The translations under genes and the position numbers were made by a program. 8,852 bases of DNA from Nitrospirota bacterium (lineage in GTDB: Bacteria; Nitrospirota; Thermodesulfovibrionia; Thermodesulfovibrionales; SM23-35). The notes under the pieces are model-generated. The model saw nothing but the letters and a program-made list of their open reading frames with translations. It did not search any database and had not been told where the DNA came from. Positions 1-6,085 of this stretch are shown piece by piece. Within the stretch, counting starts at the first letter, position 1, and every line of letters starts with the position of its first letter. The DNA lies in assembly GCA_018262395.1 (NCBI GenBank), contig JAGSYM010000027.1:1-8852 (forward strand), written 5' to 3'.

Positions 1-1
1 G

Positions 2-223
2 GTTTCTGTAGATGTTGAGGGAACTTATCATAATTTGGGATATTTCCTGAGCAGTCTGACAAGATTAAACAGGATTGTCAATATCAGTAATATGAAACTG
101 GGGAGCCCCAAGTTAGTTAAAAGTGAGAATCAGCTCAGTGCTTCATTCAAGGCTTCAACCTTCTCTGCTATTCCCGAAGGAGAGGAAGTCAAAGCTGATG
201 ATAAGGCCGGCAAGAAAAAATGA
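2..223 (+). CDS. pilO: Type IV pilus alignment protein PilO, C-terminal fragment (5' end outside window)
   Basis: The reading frame is open from base 2 and ends at TGA 221-223, giving the last 73 residues. The piece contains the characteristic PilO C-terminal stretch VEGTYHNLGYFLSSLTRLNR followed by IVNISNMKLG. PilO is a bitopic inner-membrane protein whose periplasmic ferredoxin-like domain pairs with PilN and, with PilP, aligns the inner-membrane platform of the type IV pilus with the PilQ secretin. The fragment corresponds to the end of that periplasmic domain plus a short charged, lysine-rich tail (KADDKAGKKK). The stop codon overlaps the pilP start, as expected in a pilMNOPQ operon. The family call rests on this short motif and on the pilP-pilQ context; the membrane helix and coiled coil lie upstream of the window. 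Confidence 0.9.
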   Translation, partial: VSVDVEGTYHNLGYFLSSLTRLNRIVNISNMKLGSPKLVKSENQLSASFKASTFSAIPEGEEVKADDKAGKKK

Positions 224-732
224 TGAATAAATTGGTATATGTATTAATTTTGCTAGCATTCATAAGCCTGGGGTGCAAGGACAAAGGCGCAACGGACAAA
301 AAGCCTGTCGCTCAAGTACCTGCAGCGGCCGGTCCTGCAGCATCTGCGGCAGTTCAGAAAGAGGAGCCAAAGGTTGAAAAAGAGATATATGTATATGATC
401 CTAAGGGCAGAAGAGATCCCTTTTTGTCTCTGGTTCAGGCTACTAAAGCAAAAGCTCAAATAAAAAAAGGAGCAAGCCCCATAGAGATTTTCGATGTCGA
501 TGAAATTAAACTGATTGCAATAGCATGGGACAGCAATCAATATTACGCGCTTATAACTATGCCTGACTCAAAATCCTATACGATCAGAAAGGGGATGACC
601 CTAGGTCTGAACAGCGGTAAAGTTATCGAAATTACAAAAGATTCTGTTTTTATACAAGAACAGATTAAGGACTACAAAGGTCAGACCAAATCTAAAGACA
701 CAATATTGAAACTCCGCAAGGAGGAGGAATAA
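220..732 (+). CDS. pilP: Type IV pilus assembly lipoprotein PilP
   Basis: The product is 170 residues, the usual size for PilP. The N-terminus is a lipoprotein signal peptide with a lipobox ending S-L-G-C at Cys19. A flexible Ala/Pro/Lys-rich linker follows (about 20-55), then the family signature GRRDPFLSL (63-71), then a compact beta-rich domain (about 88-165) containing DEIKLIAIAWDSNQYYALI. PilP is an inner-membrane lipoprotein; its linker contacts PilN/PilO and its beta domain binds the N0 region of PilQ, bridging the periplasm. ATG 220 overlaps the pilO stop (ATGA), implying translational coupling. A second ATG directly follows at 223, so the exact first Met is uncertain, with little consequence. 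The Shine-Dalgarno is weak (AAGG at 203-206), consistent with coupling. The stop TAA shares one base with the pilQ ATG. Confidence 0.93.
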   Translation: MMNKLVYVLILLAFISLGCKDKGATDKKPVAQVPAAAGPAASAAVQKEEPKVEKEIYVYDPKGRRDPFLSLVQATKAKAQIKKGASPIEIFDVDEIKLIAIAWDSNQYYALITMPDSKSYTIRKGMTLGLNSGKVIEITKDSVFIQEQIKDYKGQTKSKDTILKLRKEEE

Positions 733-2957
733 TGGAAAAAACTATAATGTTAAGGCTTTGTTTATCAATTGTCGGGTTAATGCTCCTGTTTGGCTGCGCC
801 ACAACATCAGGAATGAAGGAAGCATCTACAGTAATGGAAGAAGCATCTTCAGGAGAGGAAATAGCAGTTATTACCGGTATAACGATAGAAGATGCTAATG
901 TAGTTATCAAAAGCAATAAGGATTTTATCTATACTCTATACACTGGGAATGACCCTTATAAAGTAACTATAGAAATCCCAGGTATGTCGATAGGCAAATT
1001 CACAGGAAAGATAGTTTCAGATAAACCCGGGATAACAGAGGTAATACCCCAACAGATAAATACTCCGGATGCAGTGGCGAAGATTGATATCATGCTGCAG
1101 AGTCCCTCTGCAGTGTCTCCTTCATATAATGACAATACACTCGAGCTTTCTATCAGGAAAGAGGAGCCTGTCGCAGAGCAGCCTGTTGTTTTGTCAGAAA
1201 TTAAAGAGATGGAATCTAAAGATGTTCAAAGCCAATCCCAGCCAGCGCCTCTTTTGACTGTAAATGAAAAACCGCCCCATGTTATAAAGGCAGCTGAGGA
1301 GAATATTCAGCCCGCGACTAAAGCAACCGAGGTCAGCGGCGTAGAAATTAAGAAAACTGCAGACGTTGTAAAAGTATTAATAACCGGAAATGGCACGTTG
1401 ATTCCTAATGTATTTCCGGTAAATGAAAGAATTGTAATTGATATACCTGATGTATCATTGAATACAACTTTGCCGGATAGTGGGATCTCGCCGCTAAAGG
1501 GTATAAGGGCTGGAAAACACAAGGGGAAACTAAGGCTGGTACTCGATCTGAAACAGAAAACCAACTTTGACGTTCATGCAATAGGGAATTCAATAGAGAT
1601 TTCGCTGCTGGCCAAGGAGACGTTAGTATCTCAAGTATCTCGAGCCTATAATAATTCCGAAAAAACAGTTCCTGCAGCAACCGCATCAGACGTACCTGCA
1701 AAGTCGGTCCAGCCTGCGCAGGAACCTGAGAGACTGATTGAAGGGGAATATTCAGGGAAAAAAATATCTCTTGATTTTCAGGATGCAGATGTACGGCCCA
1801 TATTCAGACTCCTTGCAGATGTCAGTGGCTACAATCTGGTGCTTCATCCAGATGTAAAGGGCAATGTTACCATTAAGCTCTTAAATGTGCCATGGGACCA
1901 GGCGTTGGATATAATGCTCAATCTCAATAAGCCACCCCTTGCCAAATCTATTGAGGGCAATATCCTTTGGATTGCGCCGACCAATGTATTGACCCAGATG
2001 GCCGAGGAAAAGCAAAAAGCAAAGGATACGGGAGAAAAAACAGAAGAGCTTGTACAGGAGATAATACGCGTTAATTATGCGTCATCCGCTGACATCAGCA
2101 GTGCCGTTACCAGTGGCAAACTGCTTACCCCGCGGGGCAACATAGCAATAGATTCGAGGATGAACACGATTATTTTAAAGGACACACAAAAGAGCATAGA
2201 TAAGATAAAAGAGCTCGTGATTATAATGGATGTTCCGAAGCCGCAGGTTATGATAGAGGCAAAGATAGTAGAAGTTTCGACCAACTACAGCGAATCACTG
2301 GGGATAAGATGGGGCGGGTCATTTAATGTCCCGAATTTCCCGAACATATTGGGCGGCGACTTTTCGGTAAATACCCCGACTATACCGGCAGGCTCCGGTA
2401 CCGAAAATCGCGGAGGCGCCATGAATTTTACTGTGGGAAATGCAAGCAACATAATGGTCAATATGTCACTCTCCGCCCTTGAATCCATCGGCAAGTCCAA
2501 GACCTTGTCAAACCCGAGGATCTTAACCATGGACAAGGAGGCTGCCAACATACAGCAGGGACGTTCGTTCTTTGTTCAAACAATAAGTACACAAGGCAGT
2601 GTGCAAACAGAGGAGAAAAAGGCCACATTGAGCCTGGATGTTACGCCGCAGATCACGCCTGACGGCTATATCCAGTTGAAGGTTGTTGCTTCAGACGACA
2701 GCATTGAAAGCGGCAGTGGCAACGATACTATTGTCAATACAAAGAAACTCTCTACCAATGCCCTTATCAAGAGCGGTGAGACACTGGTATTGGGTGGCAT
2801 ATACACAACAAGTGCAACTGAAAACGAAGACGGAGTGCCTGTTTTAAGCAGGATACCGGGCCTCGGCTGGCTGTTTAAAACAAGAAACATGATTGGTCCT
2901 GACACCAAAGAAATGCTAATCTTTTTAACGCCTACTATAGTGGCCAGGCAGCTTTAA
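732..2957 (+). CDS. pilQ: Type IV pilus secretin PilQ with two AMIN domains and a lipobox
   Basis: This 741-residue protein forms the outer-membrane channel for the pilus. Domains in order: lipoprotein-type signal peptide with L-F-G-C at Cys22 followed by ATTSG; a first AMIN domain (about 48-141), a module that binds peptidoglycan in related proteins; a low-complexity Pro/Glu/Lys linker (about 143-200); a second AMIN domain (about 202-292); a second linker; the secretin short N-terminal domain (about 343-418, DFQDADVRPIFRLLADVSGY); an N1/KH-like domain (about 440-500); and the secretin barrel domain (about 505-738). The last contains TLSNPRILTMDKEAA and the C-terminal motif VPVLSRIPGLGWLF at 702-715. 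The start is supported by a near-consensus Shine-Dalgarno (AGGAGG 722-727); a later Met6 would shorten the basic n-region. The -2 Phe in the lipobox is atypical, so lipidation is likely but not certain. It overlaps pilP by one base. Confidence 0.96.
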   Translation: MEKTIMLRLCLSIVGLMLLFGCATTSGMKEASTVMEEASSGEEIAVITGITIEDANVVIKSNKDFIYTLYTGNDPYKVTIEIPGMSIGKFTGKIVSDKPGITEVIPQQINTPDAVAKIDIMLQSPSAVSPSYNDNTLELSIRKEEPVAEQPVVLSEIKEMESKDVQSQSQPAPLLTVNEKPPHVIKAAEENIQPATKATEVSGVEIKKTADVVKVLITGNGTLIPNVFPVNERIVIDIPDVSLNTTLPDSGISPLKGIRAGKHKGKLRLVLDLKQKTNFDVHAIGNSIEISLLAKETLVSQVSRAYNNSEKTVPAATASDVPAKSVQPAQEPERLIEGEYSGKKISLDFQDADVRPIFRLLADVSGYNLVLHPDVKGNVTIKLLNVPWDQALDIMLNLNKPPLAKSIEGNILWIAPTNVLTQMAEEKQKAKDTGEKTEELVQEIIRVNYASSADISSAVTSGKLLTPRGNIAIDSRMNTIILKDTQKSIDKIKELVIIMDVPKPQVMIEAKIVEVSTNYSESLGIRWGGSFNVPNFPNILGGDFSVNTPTIPAGSGTENRGGAMNFTVGNASNIMVNMSLSALESIGKSKTLSNPRILTMDKEAANIQQGRSFFVQTISTQGSVQTEEKKATLSLDVTPQITPDGYIQLKVVASDDSIESGSGNDTIVNTKKLSTNALIKSGETLVLGGIYTTSATENEDGVPVLSRIPGLGWLFKTRNMIGPDTKEMLIFLTPTIVARQL

Positions 2958-2970
2958 GAAGCGCCGGATT

Positions 2971-2999
2971 TTAAAATAGAGCTAAATGACATATATAAT
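2971..2999 (+). promoter_or_regulatory. Candidate sigma-70 promoter for the lipoprotein pair
   Basis: A perfect -10 hexamer TATAAT (2994-2999) lies 17 bases downstream of TTAAAA (2971-2976), which matches the -35 consensus TTGACA at four of six positions. Transcription would begin near 3006, leaving a leader of about 14 bases that still includes the AGGAGG ribosome binding site at 3010-3015. The surrounding 62 bases are AT-rich, so a chance match is possible. There is no terminator between pilQ and the lipoproteins, so read-through from the pil operon is also likely. Confidence 0.4.
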
Positions 3000-3019
3000 A
3001 TTTAACCATAGGAGGAATA

Positions 3020-3616
3020 ATGAAGGTCAGACACTTTAGTTTCTTGTTGGTGCTGATATTTGCTGCAGCATCCCTTGCAAGCTGTGGCGGAGGAGGTGGA
3101 GCGCCTGGCTCTGATGATACTAATAAAACAGAAGTTCTGATCCAGTCTGTTCTTATCTCCGCTGAGTCGGATGACATTGATGTGGTCAGTCTTCCTTTGC
3201 TCTGCGATGGAGAGGATGAAGAACCTCTGACCGACGCCAATGCAACTATGGAGATATCCGCAACGACCATAAATCAAAACCCGGCCTTTTTGTCGCCCTT
3301 TCCTGCAAATATTGAGCAATGTTTTATATCGTATACCTCGGCGGTGATCGGAGCACCGATTATTGAATCAAAAACAGTTTATCCCAATTGCAGTTTTATT
3401 GACGGAACAACATCCTGCACGGTGGAGCTTCTGAATATAGCGCGGAAAGATCAGTGGTGGGATGACGTTACATCGGGGAAGTTTACGCCTGAGAATGGTC
3501 CTACAACATATACCGTGAGTTACTCGTGCACATATCAAAATAGCTTCGGAAAAACAGGACAATTAGGCGGGCGCATGGATATTGACCTCAGTAACTGGCT
3601 ATCGTGCGGAGGATAA
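3020..3616 (+). CDS. Putative lipoprotein with six further cysteines, family not recognised
   Basis: The protein has 198 residues. The N-terminus is a clear lipoprotein signal peptide (MKVRHFSF, hydrophobic core, lipobox L-A-S-C at Cys22). The mature protein starts with a glycine run (CGGGGGAPG). The rest is a Thr/Ser/Asn-rich, probably beta-rich domain containing six more cysteines (62, 101, 124, 133, 170, 196), an even number suited to three disulfides in the periplasm or at the cell surface. A WW pair (146-147) and a C-terminal LSNWLSCGG are other visible marks. I do not recognise the family. It begins 62 bases after pilQ with a strong Shine-Dalgarno (AGGAGG 3010-3015, 4 bases from ATG). 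It ends 3 bases before the next lipoprotein gene, whose ribosome binding site lies inside its 3' end. Position suggests a T4P accessory or surface role, but this is inference only. Confidence 0.85.
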   Translation: MKVRHFSFLLVLIFAAASLASCGGGGGAPGSDDTNKTEVLIQSVLISAESDDIDVVSLPLLCDGEDEEPLTDANATMEISATTINQNPAFLSPFPANIEQCFISYTSAVIGAPIIESKTVYPNCSFIDGTTSCTVELLNIARKDQWWDDVTSGKFTPENGPTTYTVSYSCTYQNSFGKTGQLGGRMDIDLSNWLSCGG

Positions 3617-3619
3617 AGG

Positions 3620-5011
3620 ATGAATAAGAATATATTACTTATATTGAGTCTGCTTTCAATACTGGTTTCCCTCAGTGGTTGCGGAGGCGGCGGAGGCGGC
3701 GGCCTAAGCGCTGCTCCGGGCACAAATACGGGAGTCCCTTCGGTTGTCAAGCTGTTGGATGTGCAGAATATTGCTCAGACGAATTCAACTCTTTATCTGA
3801 AGGCCAAGGTCCTTGATGGCAGTGGAAAACCTGTGCCGAATGTCCCGGTCAATTTTACAAATCTTTCTGCGCCGTTTGGACAGCTAAGCGCAACAACTGC
3901 CAATACAGACGCTGCCGGAGTAGCAACAGTAACGCTGCAATCCGCAGAACCTGGTTTTTCTACTGTCCTTGCAGAGATAAATGCTGGCGCAGGCCAGGTC
4001 AGGGACAGGCGGTCGGTATTCTTTACGAATCTTATTTTTGGGCTCCCTGAGCCGCCACCACCATTTATGTCTCTTGATGTTGACAGCGTGCCGGGCAATG
4101 GCACCTTTAATGAGCCCTCTGACTTTATGCTCTTTGAAAATACGAGTGATGATACCGTTGAGGTTATCGCAACAGTTTTTAACGCGGACGGATCTCGGGT
4201 CGGCGCCGGCCAGGCAATCTCATGGACCTCAGACCATCCAGAAGAGGTCGAATTCACAAGGACTGATCCAATAACTGATGGTAATGGACAGGCACAGGCT
4301 ATAGTAAAGGTGAAAGCTAATAGCCTGAGAGCCACAGAAACACATGTCAATATAGGTGTTGCTTCAGACGATGGCGCAGTTAGTATGGTCACGCTGTATC
4401 TTAAGCCCGTGACCGTCAACTCAGTTGTCGTAACTGCCAATCCCTCGACAGTTGACTCAGGCGGCAAGTCAGTAATTACAGCCTTTGTGACCACTACTGC
4501 AGGCTCCGCAGTCCCTGACGGCACAAGTGTGTCTTTCAATACTACAGGGGGCGGCGGAACCGAACCGTCGTTTGCCCAGACAGTAGACGGCTTAGTGACT
4601 GCAGACTTGACAGCCCCGAGCGTGACAGTAAATACGACTTTAACAGTTACCGCTTCCGCTTCCGGCAAATCAGGCTCGGCAACTGTTACTGTAAGGGCAG
4701 CGGTAATACCACCCCCAGAACCAACTCCGTTGGCGATTGTTCCGACCACCGTATCAGTCAACGGAACTAGCGGTGGAACAACTACGTTTAAAATAACAGG
4801 AGGCACACCTCCCTATACAACAACATCGTCAAATCTGGCAATAGCTTGCAATTCTACTGATGCTGATTGTATCGGTGCAACAGGAACCTGGTCAGGTGCG
4901 TCAGTTCTAGTTACTGTTCCAGCAAATACTCCTGCAGCTTCAGTAACCATTAATGCGTTCGATTCTGCTGGGGCAACAGTGACTGCAACTTTAAATATAG
5001 TAATACCATAG
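3620..5011 (+). CDS. Ig-like domain lipoprotein (about four tandem bacterial Ig-like domains)
   Basis: The protein has 463 residues with lipobox L-S-G-C at Cys21, followed by seven glycines. Four beta-sandwich modules can be outlined. Module one (about 41-136) is invasin/BIg1-like, with GSGKPVPNVPVNFT and a TDAAGVATVTL turn. Module two spans about 149-262, with ISWTSDHPEEVEF and TDGNGQAQAIVKV. Module three spans about 265-359, with VVVTANPSTVDSGGKSVITA. Module four spans about 371-463, with a GGTPPYTTTSSN turn seen in many repeat adhesins. Proline linkers PEPPPP (143-148) and IPPPEPTP (363-370) separate modules. Such lipoproteins are often surface-exposed adhesins or stalks; no catalytic motif is visible. 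GGAGG (3608-3612), inside the upstream gene, serves as ribosome binding site, so the two lipoproteins are probably translationally coupled. The gene ends just before a strong terminator. Function here is unknown. Confidence 0.88.
   Translation: MNKNILLILSLLSILVSLSGCGGGGGGGLSAAPGTNTGVPSVVKLLDVQNIAQTNSTLYLKAKVLDGSGKPVPNVPVNFTNLSAPFGQLSATTANTDAAGVATVTLQSAEPGFSTVLAEINAGAGQVRDRRSVFFTNLIFGLPEPPPPFMSLDVDSVPGNGTFNEPSDFMLFENTSDDTVEVIATVFNADGSRVGAGQAISWTSDHPEEVEFTRTDPITDGNGQAQAIVKVKANSLRATETHVNIGVASDDGAVSMVTLYLKPVTVNSVVVTANPSTVDSGGKSVITAFVTTTAGSAVPDGTSVSFNTTGGGGTEPSFAQTVDGLVTADLTAPSVTVNTTLTVTASASGKSGSATVTVRAAVIPPPEPTPLAIVPTTVSVNGTSGGTTTFKITGGTPPYTTTSSNLAIACNSTDADCIGATGTWSGASVLVTVPANTPAASVTINAFDSAGATVTATLNIVIP
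3683..3703 (+). repeat. Glycine-codon tandem repeat after the lipobox
   Basis: Two exact copies of the 9-mer GGAGGCGGC (3683-3691 and 3692-3700) plus a further GGC encode the seven glycines directly after the lipidated cysteine. Because the unit is a multiple of three, copy changes would alter spacer length without a frameshift. Confidence 0.75.
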
Positions 5012-5031
5012 TTTTTATCGGCGAGTTATAC

Positions 5032-5064
5032 AAGGGCGGGGTTTCAACCCCGCTCTTTTTTTTT
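5032..5064 (+). terminator. Intrinsic terminator closing the pil/lipoprotein unit
   Basis: A GC-rich stem pairs GGGCGGGGTT (5034-5043) with AACCCCGCTC (5046-5055), with one G-U wobble. The paired stem can be extended by AA/TT on the outside. The tip is very short, so the terminal T-A pairs probably open into a small loop. It is followed at once by nine T residues (5056-5064). It lies 20 bases after the Ig-like lipoprotein stop and separates the pil-side transcript from the gsp operon. There is no matching T-run on the opposite strand, so it looks unidirectional. Confidence 0.92.
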
Positions 5065-5082
5065 AATCCAACAAAACGCAGA

Positions 5083-5111
5083 GGCCTGCAAGCGGAAGTC
5101 CCTTACAGGCC
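5083..5111 (+). other. Hairpin in the gspC leader, stem 10 bp with one mismatch
   Basis: GGCCTGCAAG (5083-5092) pairs with CTTACAGGCC (5102-5111) with a single internal C/A mismatch, enclosing a nine-base loop. It has no T-run after it, so it is not a terminator. It is the first of several paired elements in the stretch between the terminator and gspC. No known riboswitch family was recognised. Confidence 0.55.
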
Positions 5112-5124
5112 CGGTTAAGGGGAG

Positions 5125-5146
5125 CTCCAATAAAGCGGGGTTGGAG
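5125..5146 (+). other. Second hairpin in the gspC leader
   Basis: CTCCAA (5125-5130) pairs exactly with TTGGAG (5141-5146) around the ten-base loop TAAAGCGGGG. The right arm contains GGAG (5143-5146), which could act as a ribosome binding site for the ATG at 5155, so this hairpin could mask it. The upstream GGAGCTCC palindrome (5121-5128) offers a competing pairing. Confidence 0.45.
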
Positions 5147-5154
5147 AGACGCTG

Positions 5155-5274
5155 ATGTCTATAAAGGCGACCGCCTATAACGACCTGATATGGTTAATTT
5201 TCCTTTGTTTTTACAATCGTCTTTCTGGTAATCTATGCAGATGCTGGATTTTTTTAAAAAGCGCGCTTTTTTGA
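5155..5274 (+). CDS. Possible 39-codon leader ORF overlapping the gspC start
   Basis: ATG 5155 opens a 39-codon frame ending at TGA 5272-5274, in a different frame from gspC and running 40 bases into it. GGAG at 5143-5146 lies eight bases before the ATG, a good Shine-Dalgarno distance. The product would begin MSIKATAYNDLIWLIFLCFY and is hydrophobic in the middle, like a small membrane peptide. gspC itself lacks a visible ribosome binding site, so translation of this ORF could deliver ribosomes to the gspC start. It is short and has no recognised family, so it may be chance. Confidence 0.22.
   Translation: MSIKATAYNDLIWLIFLCFYNRLSGNLCRCWIFLKSALF
5161..5180. promoter_or_regulatory. Imperfect dyad, possible operator or small hairpin upstream of gspC
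   Basis: AGGCG (5165-5169) and CGCCT (5172-5176) form a perfect inverted repeat with a two-base centre. The symmetry extends outwards over ATAA/TATAA with mismatches, giving seven of nine matching positions per arm. It could be a regulator binding site or a small RNA hairpin. No regulator is encoded in the window to link it to. Confidence 0.3.
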
Positions 5275-6077
5275 ATGCAGCAGGCATTATTATATTGGTA
5301 CTGGCAATTTCATTTAACCTGGGTAAGGTGCTTGAACTTGTCTCAACAAAAGGAAATGCAGCGAAGACTGAAGGCAAATCTTACGGCATGGCATATTCAA
5401 AATCATTAGACACCTTTGCTGCTGCTGTTGAAAAAAACCCTTTCGGGATAAAGGGAGCAAGGTTTTCCGTTATCCGGAAGGAGACGGGAACAGCTGCGGA
5501 CCCTGAAGGACTTGTCCTGAAGGGAGTGATAACTTATAGGCCTGGCTTTGCTTTTATAGAAAACAAGGACGCTATCCAGAGACTTTTTAAGCTCGGAGAT
5601 GATGTCTTTGGCGCAGGGAAACTCACTGCTGTCTACCCGGACAGGGTCAGCATCTCGCAGGATGGCGGTGTCTTTGAACTGAAATTCCCTGCCATAGAGA
5701 CCGTTGCCTCTAAAACCCCGGCGGGCTCTGCTTTACCAGGACAGCCACAGAAAAGCAGAAGAGAAATGACTTTTGACAGGGAGCAGATCAAGAAGTTCCT
5801 TGATAATCCCAACGAGCTTCTTACCGGCGCCAGGCTTATGCCGATTCTCAGGGACGGCAAGCAGGAGGGCTTCGTAGTGAGAGAGGTAAAACCCGGGGGG
5901 TTTTATGAGACCATGGGGCTTAAGAATGAAGACATAATTCTCAGGGCAAACAACGTGGAACTGAATTCGCCCGGCGACGGGGTGAAGATATTCAACATGA
6001 TAAAAGAACTTGACAGGATGGAGCTTGACATAATAAGGAAGGGCGTACCTATGACTCAGGTATTCCATATCAATTAG
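5235..6077 (+). CDS. gspC: Type II secretion inner-membrane protein GspC with C-terminal PDZ domain
   Basis: The protein has 280 residues, typical for GspC. A short basic cytoplasmic end (FFKKR) is followed by one transmembrane helix (about 12-30). A linker leads to the family motif KNPFG (67-71), the all-beta homology region (about 92-152, LVLKGVITYRPGFAFIENKD and RLFKLGDDVFGAGKLTAVYP), a Pro/Ser linker, and a PDZ domain (about 196-278, GFVVREVKPGGFYETMGLKN). In studied systems the homology region binds the N0 domain of GspD and the PDZ domain contributes to substrate selection. A stop codon (TAA 5229-5231) lies just upstream in frame, so the start must be ATG 5235 or ATG 5241. Neither has a good Shine-Dalgarno, which is unusual in this window. 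It is the first gene of the gsp unit, following a terminator and a structured leader, and ends 8 bases before gspD. Confidence 0.93.
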   Translation: MQMLDFFKKRAFLNAAGIIILVLAISFNLGKVLELVSTKGNAAKTEGKSYGMAYSKSLDTFAAAVEKNPFGIKGARFSVIRKETGTAADPEGLVLKGVITYRPGFAFIENKDAIQRLFKLGDDVFGAGKLTAVYPDRVSISQDGGVFELKFPAIETVASKTPAGSALPGQPQKSRREMTFDREQIKKFLDNPNELLTGARLMPILRDGKQEGFVVREVKPGGFYETMGLKNEDIILRANNVELNSPGDGVKIFNMIKELDRMELDIIRKGVPMTQVFHIN

Positions 6078-6085
6078 GGGGTATT

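Noticed and set aside
2958..3019. Terminator between pilQ and the first lipoprotein
   Set aside because: The 62 bases contain no GC-rich inverted repeat followed by T residues.
3793..4806. A 337-codon open frame on the minus strand opposite the Ig-like lipoprotein
   Set aside because: Its product is low-complexity Val/Thr/Pro/Ala with no signal, domain or ribosome binding site. It mirrors the Thr/Val-rich plus-strand gene, which has a lipobox, Ig modules and operon context.
5083..5111. Second intrinsic terminator after 5064
   Set aside because: The stem is good but no T-run follows, and the stem is interrupted by a mismatch.
5065..5234. Cyclic-di-GMP (GEMM), cobalamin or fluoride riboswitch in the gspC leader
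   Set aside because: Hairpins and a few similar words (AGCGGGGTT, GGAAGTCC, GCTGATG) were compared by eye. The conserved cores of these classes are absent or in the wrong order, so no class can be assigned.
5210..5239. Promoter with -35 TTTACA at 5210 and a -10 near TATGCA at 5234
   Set aside because: Transcription would start after the gspC ATG, and the -10 match is poor.
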